From: Enoplosus armatus
Lineage: Eukaryota; Chordata; Actinopteri; Centrarchiformes; Enoplosidae
Length of the DNA: 64,000 nt
Direction: 5' to 3'
Assembly (NCBI RefSeq): GCF_043641665.1
Contig: NC_092186.1
Coordinates: 26,445,501-26,509,500 of the forward strand
Shown: in pieces, positions 1 to 11,431 of the stretch
Numbering within the stretch: the first letter of the stretch is position 1
How the letters are laid out: every line of letters starts with the position of its first letter
Notes under the pieces: model-generated
Told to the model about the DNA's origin: nothing
What the model saw: only the letters and a program-made list of their open reading frames with translations
Database searches by the model: none
Program-made: the position numbers and the translations under genes

Positions 1-20
1 ACACACACACACACACACAC
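1..20. repeat. (AC)n microsatellite at window edge
   Basis: Ten uninterrupted AC units begin at the first base, so the tract probably extends to the left of the window. Confidence 0.95.
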
Positions 21-1704
21 ATTGCGCAGCTCCCCTACACACTGCTGGTCCACAATAAGAACATCTCCCTGTGTGCCTGTATAACTAACTGAGTTATATA
101 CAGAGCAGTTTTGCAAGATTCAAGCCGAAAACATGATTGAAATACCAGGAAATGGGCCCATATTAGGAATGCTGCATTGACTACACAGTATGGGAGGGTA
201 AATATATGTATATATATTTATATGTTTTCATTAGGACCTCTAAACCCCTACGTTATCTTTAGCGTTTCCTCCATACTAGAAATGGAGACTAACTTTAGTT
301 TCACATGCTTTCATCTGTCTTCATTTGCTCGTTTTGGATTGGCCCTGTAAAAAATAGAGGCTGAGGAGGGAAGTGAGCATATTTCAGGGTCACTCACCCA
401 CTCAAAAACTCAAACTATGGTTGAGGAAGGTGTTCTTTTTTTCTTTTGAGCAGTCATGGAAAAACGTCAATTATAAACCACTGGGAACTACACTGGTGGA
501 GGTAACATTTTAATGCATGCTCCCCACAGCTAAGGAAAGCTATTTAAAACACAGATTTGACTTTCGGCCAGAAACCAAGAAGTTAGATCAGTCATCAAGT
601 GGACACACAGCAGGTTGAATGACTGTTATATCAGTCATTAATAGAGAGAAGCAAAACATGATGAGACATGAATACTGAAAATATTATTACAATTACTAAC
701 AAAATAAAGGAAAAAGAGCCATTAAAGGAGGATTCCACTTCATTACAACTTGGGTATTAATTGGAAAGCGCGGTGACATCTCTACATCAAAGTCCAACAG
801 ATCGACAAGCACAAGCAGTCAGCTGTAAGCCTGTTGGATTTAATGTAAGTTGTTATGCTCAGATGCATCCTCTAAATGAATGTAATGTAATGGGCAACAG
901 GACCTGTGCAGTGAACAACTTAATTCAGCAACTGAGAAGATCTTTGGAGTTTCCTTAATATAAATTTTACCTTTTTATTTTTCTTTTGGCAAATTAATTC
1001 GAACAAGGACATTTTTTTCATTTAAGCCATTTTACCAGCTTCACTAGGAGGTGACCCCTACGCTAAAGGAAGCATTGGAACTCTTGTGGGGAACAATGAG
1101 AAGCACTAAGCACGGGTACACTGTACCTGTGAGCCGTGGTCCCAGATCTCAGCTATTAACCACAGTGGCATCATTACTGATAGAAATGATGGCCAAAACA
1201 AAACCAAAAAAAGATTGTAATACTCTGTAATCATCCTTTAATAGCTCATATGAGGGCATTTCCTGATATAAAAAAAAGATTGAAAAAAAAACAAAAAAAC
1301 AAAGATAGGCGCTAAAGAGAGAAGGTCATGTGAAAGAGAGGGAACTCCCGCAGAGAATTCCATTTTCCAAACACCAGCTCTCTTTTTTTAGACAGACAGC
1401 AGCCTTGGTCCAGGCTGTAACAAACACGGAAAAAAAGAAATACTGCAAAGCCCTCCGCCCATAAGCCATCAGTCATCTGTGAAAACAAAACCCAAACCAA
1501 GAGGACAAAGCACACTCGATAAATCAAACACTGTCTTAATTACACAAATTAGGCCCAAGACAGAGCCCCTCTTTTTAAACACTGTTGATCACACTCCCAT
1601 TGTGATTGTTGTCCTTCTAACATTGTTTGACTTTTTGTGTACTTGGCAACCTACTTGATACTGTGGGGACATAGTGAGAGCCCTCTCCTTCTCTCTCTGT
1701 TGTG
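21..1704. other. Non-coding stretch, no gene seen
   Basis: AT-rich sequence with short low-complexity runs: an alternating AT stretch near 200-222 and A-rich runs near 1269-1305. The short frames here (for example 761-958) have no recognisable domain. The sequence between 1310 and 1530 is a little richer in GC but has no coding signal I can defend. Confidence 0.6.
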
Positions 1705-1728
1705 GTGTGTGTGTGTGTGTGTGTGTGT
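1705..1728. repeat. (GT)12 microsatellite
   Basis: Twelve perfect GT units, preceded by a CT-rich stretch. Confidence 0.95.
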
Positions 1729-2831
1729 TTTAAGCTTTCATCACACGTGTGTCATAGCTCTCCGTAACTCTGTTAATCTATCCCTGGTACTCCTGGCAGC
1801 ACCCAGAGGTGCTTTTTCTAACTTCGGACTTGGTTGGCAGAGAGGGAAGCAGGCTGCCCCCGAAAAGCGTGTAATAAAATGACCTCACACACGCTCTGGC
1901 ACAGATAGTGCATACACACACTCTGACACACATACAGCTGGCACCAGAGTTTCTGGATTTCCCCCCTTCGATAATTGTGTTTGCCTGGGACCTGCAGTGA
2001 TTTCTGAGCATCAGCCGCTGGCAGCAGACGCGTAATCACAGTTGGGTTGGCTGATGAGAGATGTGCGCGGCGCGATGCTCCACTGTGACGCCTGCAGCTT
2101 TTAACACCCCTGAAATCGAGCCAGCCCTGGCTGGATTCCATTCCATCCCATCAGCTCTCATTGTGTTTGTTAGAATACATCGGGCCGGCCAACGTTAGAC
2201 GACCACACACACAAACCCACATGACTATACACGCACACGTTCAAAAGTAAAGAGAGAGACACGTGCACATACATGTTAAGAAAAAAGGGGGGAAAAAAAA
2301 CAACTCTCATAAGGCTTATGTAAAATATACAGTATATGATCAACAGATTGGATCTGTGTCATAAATCTGTATGGAACAGCATTACAGAAGTCCAGCATAG
2401 ACTTTGCTGAGGGCACAAATAGGCTAAGAAATAAGCTACAAAAAGAGAGCTAACAGAAACATACTGTGGGCCCTGTTGTTTGTAGATAGAAATACGGAGA
2501 GTTTTTTTTTTCCAGATTCCTTGTCACTCACTCACTGGCTGCCTGTTGTGGTCTAACAGGTCATTCACACAGTATCCTAAAGAGCAGAACCACTTTCAAC
2601 TTTATTCCCCATCAACGAAAAAAACAAACGAACCCCACGGCCATGCCACAGCACTTCCCTGCTCTATCTGCAACGGGTTGCATCCCACCATTGAAGAAAA
2701 GCGTTTTTAAAACTCTGTGTAAACAGATGATGTCCAGTTTTATTTACGACATTATTTTGATAAAGATAAAACGGCACACCTCACAACTGCAAGAGACCCG
2801 GTGCACACACACATGGTGACACCTAACCTGC
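1729..2831. other. Non-coding stretch with a GC-richer block
   Basis: No gene is recognised. Bases 1980-2165 are less AT-rich than their surroundings, free of simple repeats and contain several CpGs, so they could be a conserved non-coding element. This is a guess from composition only. The remainder is A-rich. Confidence 0.4.
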
Positions 2832-3060
2832 ATTCAATTCAATTCATTTCAGTTCAATTCAATTCAATTTTATTCCTAGCGCCAAATCACAACAAAAGTC
2901 ATCTTATGACACTTGACATATGGAGCCGGTCTAGACCGTGCTCATTATAATATTGTTACAGAGACCCAACAGTTCCCACCATGAGCAAGCACTTTGGCAA
3001 GAGCAGCAAGGAAAAACTTCCTTTGAAGAGGCAGAAACCTCGAGCAGAACCAGACTCATC
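2832..3060 (-). mobile_element. LINE 3' end (L2-like family A), 5'-truncated
   Basis: Read on the minus strand, this is the same 3' untranslated end found at 31950-32191, 38420-38676 and 63500-63740. It contains the shared segments AAACCTCGAGCAGAACCAGA (as read on plus), AAGGAAAAACTTCCTTT and ACCATGAGCAAGCACTTTGG, and it finishes in a degenerate (ATTGA)n tail at 2832-2870. It holds no coding sequence. Severe 5' truncation with a short-repeat 3' tail is typical of L2/CR1-type retrotransposition. This copy has more mismatches and differs at its 5' boundary, so it is probably older or from another subfamily. Confidence 0.85.
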
Positions 3061-3329
3061 TGCATTCAGCCATCAGCCATCCAAAAAAAGACAATACTGT
3101 AATACAAATAACAGTAAAAAACCTCAGCAGCTATAGAGTTTGTGTGTGTTTGGGGGGGGGGGTTAACGAGTCCAGTGACTCCAGAACTGAAGTATAGGAA
3201 GGCTTCACCTCTTGCACACCAATGATCAAGGTATGTTTGTCTTATTTAGCAAAAGTTGTAAAATCACATAGTCTACATACGCTGTTTACTATTTTATGTG
3301 GCGTTTTCTTTGGACGGGGATTTAACCAT

Positions 3330-3570
3330 TTTGATGCCAAGGCTCGCCTCACCATGCGCAAATGTTCCACCAAAACAAGTTCCCCCCAGTCACTATTTTG
3401 CAAGGGCACCGTTGCTGCATCCTAGGCTTAGCGCCACTCAAGGCGAATGTGATTGGTTTAAAGAAAAATAAATAAGCCAGGGCGTTTTTTCCCCCTATCT
3501 CAGAATGACGATGGGTTGAGCCAGACCTTTCTCCAAAGTGTGGAGACAGGACTGGCTATGTGAGACAAGG
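3330..3570 (+). repeat. Dispersed teleost repeat copy (type uncertain)
   Basis: From memory, the block beginning GCAAGGGCACCGTTGCTGCA (about 3402) and ending near CTATGTGAGACAAGG matches a repeat common in percomorph genomes. It encodes no protein, and I cannot see clear terminal repeats or target duplications here. It is probably a non-autonomous DNA transposon, but a SINE cannot be excluded. Confidence 0.45.
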
Positions 3571-4234
3571 GGGGGTTACTGTTGTTCCATGAGCCTCAGC
3601 CACCATTGTTATGGAGAATGGTTTCATCAAAGTGTGGTCTGTAACTTTTGCTATTCTTTAGTGTCACACGCAACGGAATTCTAAGCTTCGTGATTGGATG
3701 TTTCTTACTGAAATGCACCTTTTTTATGTCCATAGGCTTCTACTTTTGACTTTTTATCAATGAACAAGATATTTTCGAACACAGTTGTTCTATGTTTGAT
3801 CTTTTGTTCTGATGACTCAACCAGAGTTTCATTTTCATGTTCAGCCAAGACTTAAAGTGCTCCAACTGTCAGTCATCTAACATTGCTTTTGAAAATCAGT
3901 GGGTCCTCCCACTCCAAACTCTGCAGAAGTTTAGCTCAATCAGCGACGAACATTTTATACACAGTATAGATTTCCAGTGATAAGATTTGAAAATCTTTCT
4001 TGTGAGAGCTTTTTAATACAGTGTGAACAGGCTCCTCACATGTCTATGGGTGCCACTAGGCCCTTTCACCTCAGGTTCTAAGTGTCATCAGAGCAGCTTA
4101 TTTATCTCAAACAGGGATGTTTTCAGTCAGCAGAGATGGTTAAAGACACACAGACATGATCACAACACGAAAGTGGAATTACATCTGCTGGTTTGATTCA
4201 ACATAATCTGAAGAGGATGAGGAATGTAAGAGAT

Positions 4235-4236
<2 letters not shown>
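3571..4236. other. Non-coding stretch, nothing recognised
   Basis: Mixed AT-rich sequence without open frames of note or repeats I recognise. Confidence 0.5.

Positions 4237-4268
<32 letters not shown>
4237..4268. repeat. (GT)16 microsatellite
   Basis: Sixteen uninterrupted GT units. Confidence 0.95.
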
Positions 4269-4269
<1 letters not shown>

Positions 4270-5155
4270 AGCTGAATCCTCTGAACACTCTAACAGTAAA
4301 ACACAGTTTTCAGCTCACACTGAGATGTGTCATGCAAGCTGATAGAGGAGTTCCAATGAATATCTGCTGCACAGACTCATAGATTACATTCAGAACTACA
4401 TATGTGCTACATAGTTTCTCTATGACTAAAGGACAGATGGGAGTTAGAGAAGCTTTCCAGTTCACAAGTTCACAAAAGTGCTGCTGCACTTTGAAGTCAT
4501 TATATCAAATAATTGAAGCTTGGTTTTAATTCTCAAGTATTACATTAATATTCATAACTAAATAAGGACATTCAAAGTTAAAGTCCGACAGAAAACACCC
4601 TTTAATTGAGATCCTTTATCAAACTCTAAAACTGCCTCATCAGGACTGAGTGGGCCAGAAGTGAGATCAGCAGAAATCTCTCCTGCGAATTAACCAAAAA
4701 ATCTGACTTTGGCAGAATGGTGTGTGTTAATGTTGGACTGTTCACAGAAGAAATACGTTTTCAGAGTCGTTAAAACAAAAGGGATACACACAACATGAAG
4801 GGCACGAAAAAAACATTTCTTTTTCAGGCATTGCAAACATGCACTGAACGTCCCCGGCAGCAGCATTACACATAGCCAAAAGAGAAGTGCACACACTTAT
4901 ATCGTAGTAATGTGCGCTTTTGTTTGGATGATTCAATGTTGATGTCATTCCCCCAACAAACCCAATGGTGGGTTAGCCCCGCGTGACATCCCTTTGGGAC
5001 ATCCTTTGCTCGCCGGACCTCCACTTCCTGACTGCGCTTTAAGAACTTCACGCGACTTCCTGCTTTGGCTCTGAATGTAATACACGTCATTAAACGTCTG
5101 AACAAACAACTCTTCTCGTCATGTCTTATGAACTGAATCATCGTAGACTCTAACT
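4269..5155. other. Non-coding stretch, no gene seen
   Basis: Minus-strand frames at 4690-5231 lack recognisable domains, and the longest of them reads straight through the hairpin at 5156-5208. The part from 4960 to 5110 is richer in CpG than its flanks. Confidence 0.5.
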
Positions 5156-5208
5156 CAACCTTGTAGTATACAAGTATACATACTGTATACTTGTATACTA
5201 CAAGGTTG
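5156..5208. repeat. Perfect 25-bp inverted repeat (hairpin)
   Basis: Bases 5156-5180 and 5184-5208 are exact reverse complements over 25 bp, separated by the three bases TAC. Each arm begins CAACCTTGTAGTATACAAGT and is itself partly palindromic (GTATAC repeated). No other copy is seen in the window. The loop is very short for a microRNA precursor, so a palindrome produced by mutation or the centre of a foldback element is more likely. Confidence 0.9.
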
Positions 5209-6498
5209 CTTTCTCTCGCCTTATATTTCATGTCCGCCTCATCATTTCACCTGCAGTTATCGCCAGAAAACTGTAAGCCTGGTCTGAAGTCTGCGTGAGG
5301 GGCACGCATTCTAACAGCACATTCTTCTTTTATAAATACCAGTTTATATGTGGGAAATGAAGTATACATGGCTTTTGTGCGTACACATCGTTTATAGATC
5401 TGGCCCTAGATCTTTTAACTTGACAGAGCCAGGCTAGCTGTGCCCATCTGCTTCCAGTCTTTTTGCTAAACATAAGCTAATCACCTTCTGTCTCCAGCTC
5501 TGTACTTAACGGACACCCTAACCGTAACAGATATGAAATCCATCTTCTCATCTCAGTCTCAACGCGAAATTGGATGACTGTATTTCCCAAAAATCTTTTA
5601 AGGGCCTTGCTCAAAGGCACTCCGGTGTTGGTAAAGACGGAGGAACAACTACTGCTCAGATCAGGAGATTTAATTTGTGAGCTTCCTGTCACAAATCTGC
5701 TTCCCTAACCTTTACTGTAGGTGTCCACTGCAGTCAGAGGTCAGGTTCAGCCATATATATATATAACTCAAATGCAATACATGACATTACATTACAGAAA
5801 TGTACATTTGCACACACAGTACACATTTGGTCCTTTAGCTAATCACAAGTTAAATCCAAAATATCTTTTCAAAGCTATTTAAGATCAAACGTACAGTCAA
5901 CACAAATAAGCCTGGAGTTTGATCATGAAGTGTGCTGCTATGCTGTGGCCTCGTACACAGTAGAGCGAGAGCCTCACATCGCAACATGGAGCCAAATGAA
6001 AGTGAGCCGTGGGGGGATGGCTTGTGTTAGAGGCTTTCATGTTAAAGCATGTTAGATCAGTGACACCAGCTTTAAACTTTTAACTTCAAATTCTGTTGAC
6101 TGCATGTGACATTTAATTCAAAAATGAATCAGTGGTAAGAAGACAAAAGGGAAATTGTGAGTCATTAGAAATGTGAACACACACACACACACAGAAATGT
6201 CACTCTCAGTCTGACCATCGTCAGAGCAAGCCTCTCTCCTTTTATACCTACCCCTAAAATAAGAGCTCCCGGATTGGCTGAGACCACAGTTCTCACTGAA
6301 TCACACCCAACCAATTAGAGAGTAGCACTTCCTGTTCTGCAAAAGATGTTTCCTGTTGATAGTCGAGTGGCGCTGTGTGTGTGTCTCCCTAAAGTGTGTA
6401 TGTATGTGTGGATCTGTGTAGTGGTGTGTTGGCAGCGTTTTGTGGACCAGTGTACGACTTGGGGAAGTGCTGACGGTGATAGCGATGTGGACGTGCTG
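5209..6498. other. Non-coding stretch with short tracts
   Basis: It includes an (AT)n run at 5753-5765 and (AC)8 at 6177-6193. The segment AAGGGCCTTGCTCAAAGGCA at about 5599 resembles the body of a tRNA-derived SINE read in reverse, but it is too short to annotate separately. No gene is recognised. Confidence 0.5.
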
Positions 6499-6522
6499 GT
6501 GTGTGTGTGTGTGTGTGTGTGT
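6499..6522. repeat. (GT)12 microsatellite
   Basis: Twelve GT units. They produce the histidine/threonine-rich minus-strand frames around 6301-6636, which are therefore artefacts. Confidence 0.95.
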
Positions 6523-8152
6523 GGAATCAGTGTTTTGGTCGGAAAGTAAACAGAGTAGTGAGCAGTGCGGCACATGTGCTGCAGCGCATCTAAGTGTCCT
6601 GTAGTAACCCTGACACTGGCCTCCGTATGACTGCATTAGGCCGTGAGGTGTCCAACCATATTTTTTATCTAGTGAAGTTGATAAAATCTATTGAATAGAG
6701 AGAACAAACTCCTTTGTTAGGGAGGTATTTATTATTAAGAGAATCCTGATTAAGATGGGTACATTTCTGCTGAAGAAACAGGGGGGGGGGGGGGTTCATT
6801 GCGTTCAATTGTTTTTTGTTAATTGTAACCCTATGGTCTATGGAAACAGAATATGTAGGAGGGGAACAATTATGACAGAGATTTAGGGATTAGATTTTAT
6901 CACTCAGTAGTGGACACGACTTAGCAACCACGCCACGGACTCTCAGGGTAAAACGCAGAGCACAAGAAGGCCAAGGGGATCAACTTCACATGTGGACATT
7001 GACAGGAAAATCAGTGGAAACAGCAGTGAACTGCATTTGGATTGACTGGTCTGGTTGGTGGACTTGCCATTCTGTGTGTTTGCACCCTCAGGAGGACCTG
7101 TTGACCTCCACCCACACCTCTCTCACTCACACTGTTAGATTGGGAGGAGGAGGACAAGACAGAGATGGAAATTAGACATCGATCGCACTATTTTGGAAGT
7201 TTTTTTCCGACTGACATCCAAACACACATCTCCTATGATATTGCTCTGCTAGCTACTACAACCTAAAGCTAATATTTATATGATGGTGTGAGTGAGCCGG
7301 TCACCCCAAATAAAATGTAAATGTGTGTATACAACCCGAGTTCAAGGCAAGTCATCAGAAATACGCTTGATGCATAAACATTCAAAAATGTTTCTGTCGA
7401 TATTTGACAGACACCGAGAGATGACTTTGAAAATGGATTTCATTCCTGGTGATCTGTTCGCACTTTGCAAATTTGGTTATGGAGTTCAGGCTTCATGCAC
7501 AACATATTCATGTAGCCACACAGGCAAATTGGAAATGTGGAAAAAGCTTCTTTTTAGTGAATGCCACCGAATGTATCTATAAATGTGTAATATCCTGATC
7601 GCATTAAAACCAGCATTATAGCAGCTGGATGACTACAAATCTCGTTTCTCGTCATTACGGGCCTACTTGGAAACATTTCAAACAGTGGTACAATGTTATT
7701 CAACATCAAACAACATGTCCCACTCCTCATGAACATGCAGCCGGCCTCTGAACATTGCTGCGATTGCCATGTCTTCGCATGCTCTGGTTGTTCTTTCACT
7801 GCCCTGAATACACACTTTCACTTCCCTCTCTCTCTCTGCACACCCACATTTACACTTGTAATCTTTTCACATACACAAACACTGTACCACTGTACACTCC
7901 CACACACTCCCTCTCGCTGCCTGTTAGTTAATGACAGTCAAATACAAATGCCAGAATATAAAATGTACATTTTCTACAATTAACACAAAAGTTTAAAGCA
8001 ATTAACTTTGTTGGGGGGAAAAAGTGCTGTACAATAGAACACAATCAAACTAAATCGTGAAGTGTGTTATGATGTCAAACCAGTCATAATATAAAACATG
8101 AAACACTATACTTCATACATTTAACGCAATTAATGATCTGTCATTAACTGTC
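6523..8152. other. Non-coding stretch, no gene seen
   Basis: It contains a 14-base G run at 6781-6794. Frames at 6990-7175, 7292-7582 and 7554-7983 show no domain and overlap on opposite strands, as chance frames do. Confidence 0.5.
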
Positions 8153-8170
8153 TGTGTGTGTGTGTGTGTG
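8153..8170. repeat. (TG)9 microsatellite
   Basis: Nine TG units. Confidence 0.9.
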
Positions 8171-8689
8171 CCCAGAGTCTTTGCTTGATGTCCGTTTCTG
8201 ATCTGAAAATCAAACAATGCATTTGCGCAGGAACAGAGGTTTTATGTAATAGTGAGCATGGTAACAGATTGTCCTGGACACACAACAGTCGATATGGAAC
8301 AGTGCAGAGTTTCCTGCACAGGCCCAGCGGGGCGGAGAACATTCCCTGATGAAACCTTTCGTTCATTCTCTCTGTGTACTCATTCCTCAGGTTTCTCTGA
8401 GAGCTCAGAGACAGACTTCTCGCATGCACCATCACGTACGTGGAGAACAGATGCGCATGTGGTTCTGTTAAAGCTCAAATCATTCTTTCCATGTCTACAT
8501 AGTTGCAAGGGTCCATGTTCAGCCCAAATTTATGGCCGCGTGGACATCCATAATAGTAAAACAGAACTGTACACTGAATTTATTGTCCACGTCTGTGTCT
8601 ATGTCCGCGTCCGTGTCTCTTTTGGAGAATATCAGGGCCTTTACACTACATTGGGCATCTGCACTTGTTCACACATGTGCAGTCGGTGG

Positions 8690-8884
8690 GTCTCAAACCT
8701 TGGGCTGTATGCAGACATCTTGTGGACTAAAATGCAGAGCTGGTATATTTTTGAACAGTGGGGAGAATGCATCTCCAGGCACTTAATCTTCTATTCCATC
8801 CATATAGGCCAGCATAAATCAGAAGATAGAACCCCATCTCACCTTTTCTGGTCATGTCCCTTCTGGGAGGACATATTTGAATAG
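8690..8884 (+). pseudogene. Possible LINE reverse-transcriptase C-terminal scrap
   Basis: The end of the plus-strand frame closing at 8884 reads SHLFWSCPFWEDIFE. This recalls the cysteine/histidine segment after the reverse transcriptase in L1- and Tx1-type LINEs (typically H-x-F-W-x-C-P followed by a Trp-rich stretch). No upstream polymerase motif is present, and the following sequence has stops in all frames. If it is real it is a short, old fragment. Chance similarity is a serious alternative. Confidence 0.3.
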
Positions 8885-9240
8885 CTCAAAAGTCAATAAA
8901 ACATTAGGTATCATAGTCTGGGCAGCATGAATTTCCGCAACATGTTTCTGATTAGCAGTATCTCTCTCTGGAGTGTTGAAATGACTGATTGATGTCACCA
9001 TGCTTTCGTCCTGAGCAAAAAATACATGCTTAATGCACACATGGCAGAGGGACCAAACACGATGAATTTCCGCTCTAGAGTTTTCCTGGGACATAAAACA
9101 CTTGATATATGGATGACCGTGTAAACAAAATCCCAAAGAGTGAGTCCTGGAGTTAAATTTTAAAAAGTAAAATTAAACTGGAACAAACCAGAGTGCTTGC
9201 TGACTCTGTTGTTATTTCTTCCTGACTGAACGGTTTTGTA
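8885..9240. other. Non-coding stretch, nothing recognised
   Basis: No domain-bearing frame. It leads into the minisatellite. Confidence 0.5.
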
Positions 9241-9530
9241 GGAACAACAGGAGTTGAAGAGACAGCTGAAGTTGAAACACTGACGGGCTAAAGTTGAAGT
9301 TTAAGCATTTAAAGGAAGTGAAGTTTCAGTCGGAGTTGAAGTGTCAGTTGAAGTTAAAGCATTGAAAGGGGTCGAAATGTCAATTGAATGTTAGCATTTA
9401 AAGGAGCTGAAGTGTCAGTTGGAGTTGAAGCATTGAAAGGGGTCGAAATGTCAGTTGAATGTTAGCATTTAAAGGAGTTGAATTGTCACTTGGAGTTGAA
9501 GTTGAAGCACTGAAAGGGGTTGAAGTGTAA
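9241..9530. repeat. Minisatellite, about 35-bp unit in 71-bp dimers
   Basis: Two related subunits alternate. One begins AGCATTGAAAGGGGTCGAAA and the other AGCATTTAAAGGAGCTGAAG. The dimer starting at 9358 repeats at 9429 (period 71) and again, with a 6-base addition, at 9506. Earlier and more degenerate units reach back to about 9241. All frames contain stops (GCATTGA, GTTAG), so this is not a repetitive protein. Confidence 0.85.
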
Positions 9531-11040
9531 AGACCCAAAAGACTACTCCACCTCTAAAAGTGGCAGAGTATTTTAGATTTTCTGATTTGTGCATCCACCA
9601 AAATTTAAATGCTGCATCTATAAAATCACTTTACCTGATGGAGAGACAGGATCATTCTCTTTTAATGATGTTTCCCCACATCTACGTGTGTGCATACAGA
9701 TACTTGTGTACATCAAGATAAGTGTAGGTACTGAAGGTGATTACACATGAGGTGTACACATGCCTATATATCAAATGTTGACCTTTGATAACTACAGCTT
9801 GGTGATAATATAGAAAACCTGGTAGACCTGTATTTGCTATATATCAATCCAGTTATATTAGTTGGGTGATACAAACTCATAGAATATGCTGACACATTCG
9901 GTATCTATGATAAATAAAGGTGGGGGATTGGAGATTCAAACAGCATATAGCAATATCTGTGCAGTGACTGATATCACTCATACAGGTAGACGATAAAAGG
10001 ACGTATAGAGTTTAATCAGTTTCCTGTGATAGTACAGTGACTCATAGTGGTTCAACAACTTGGAAGCATATCGACGCACTTTTCTTATCAGGCTGCTAGA
10101 ATGTGATGTAAGGTACAAATTTGAAAAGTTAATCTGTCAACACTGATTTCAGTGCTATTTTGTAATAATTAACTGCGTATGTTGTGGGTGGGTATGTTAT
10201 TTAATCTTTGAAGAGGCAGAGAATGACATTTCTTTTTCTTCAACAGAACAGTTGAACAGAACTCCTGGACAACTCCCAGTATGAACATCAGTTGAAATTC
10301 CTTGGATAAAGACTAAGTGTAAGGTAAAAGGTAGTATGTAACTTTGGCTGTTGTTGCCATGTATATATGCTGTTGCCTCATGGTGTCAGCTGTAGCATAT
10401 TGTTCATGCACTCACAAAAAACTGGGCCAGCAATGCAACAGTTCTTAGAAATATGATCAATCCTACATACAGACCCACAGTTCTCACACTTGAGTTTAGT
10501 GTATCAGGGTGACACGGTGTCATTGTTCTTGCCACAATAATGCCGCAGAGTTAAAACGGGCAGATTACTCCGCTTTCAGCACAATGCAGCTTCCTCCGTC
10601 TGCAGCACACTTCCCAGGAATGTATAGACACAGTTCCTTTCTCTTTCTTTCTTCTCCGAAAATAGGTGATTTCACCACCCATTATGTATTTGGCCTTGTG
10701 CGTTCTTGCCTTTAATTCAAGTACCTGTGTGTCAGTGTGTGTTGATTAAAAATAAACTGAGCAAACATCTGCTTTACTCTATATACTGAACAACAATCCA
10801 CACACAGGCTCTATTCTGTTCAATTTGAAATGCTTAAGACTTCAGAAACACAACTGAATAAAACAATACAGAGAAAGCGGCAGCAATGTCAGTATGACAA
10901 TATCAAAAAGTGCACAAGACAATACTGTGGCTGATCATGTAGTTACATTTCCCTTAGTTTGGAGGAATCTTTCCAGCCTTTACCACATCTTACAGTCAGT
11001 TACAGTATTGTAGTCGTATGCCCCCTTTTAAAAAATATGC
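9531..11040. other. Non-coding stretch, nothing recognised
   Basis: AT-rich sequence without notable tandem repeats. The frame at 10509-10715 has no domain. Confidence 0.5.
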
Positions 11041-11431
11041 ACTAATCAATACTTTTCTATAAACAATGGGTCAAATTACTATGTGAAACGTGAAAGGTGT
11101 CGCTCGTGGTGACAAACCCGCACAGTTCACCTCAGCTCTGCGAAGCTCTTTGCTTTTTAGTGTTTTCAAGCTCATTGTTTTTGGCTTTGCAACTTCTCTA
11201 TTTTGGTTCAGTCTCACCTCTCTCATCACCGTTGTTTCCAGGGAGTTGTTTTCAGTAAAAGAGCTCTGATAAGTCCCCTGTGCACGACTCTGCCCAGCAG
11301 CAAACAGCAGACAGACACTGTGGAGACTAGACGTTGAGTGTAATGGAGCATTTAGTTGATGTTTTTCTCTTGCTGGAGTTGGTAGAGACCAAAAACAGAG
11401 CTAAAAGGAGGGTTGCTCTGTGTCTGCTGGA
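11041..11431 (+). repeat. Dispersed repeat family B, longest of three copies
   Basis: This copy shares two separate blocks with two other places in the window. Its 5' part (AAAGGTGTCGCTCGTGGTGA near 11092) corresponds to 62917-63058. Its 3' part (GCCCAGCAGCAAACAGCAGA near 11293, then TGGAGCATTTAG) corresponds to 51541-51690. The three copies together imply one element of at least 400 bp. It has no coding capacity. It is probably a non-autonomous transposon, but the ends are not resolved. Confidence 0.65.

Noticed and set aside
5156..5208. microRNA precursor
   Set aside because: The 25-bp stem is perfect with only a 3-base loop and is made of repeated GTATAC motifs, unlike a pre-miRNA of about 60-70 bases with bulges.
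6301..6636. His/Thr-rich minus-strand frame
   Set aside because: It is a reading of the (GT)12 tract and its flanks. The same applies to frames at 14743-14991, 17917-18272, 24342-24654, 28708-29058, 32723-33338, 43459-43747, 45247-45524, 55853-56283, 59465-59752 and 61872-62239.
8252..8884. 210-codon plus-strand ORF, the longest in the window
   Set aside because: Only its last 15 residues recall a known motif. It has Cys/His/Ser-rich random character and overlapping frames on both strands, so it is not annotated as a gene.
9241..9530. CRISPR-like array
   Set aside because: Adjacent units are diverged and continuous without unique spacers. It is a eukaryotic minisatellite.
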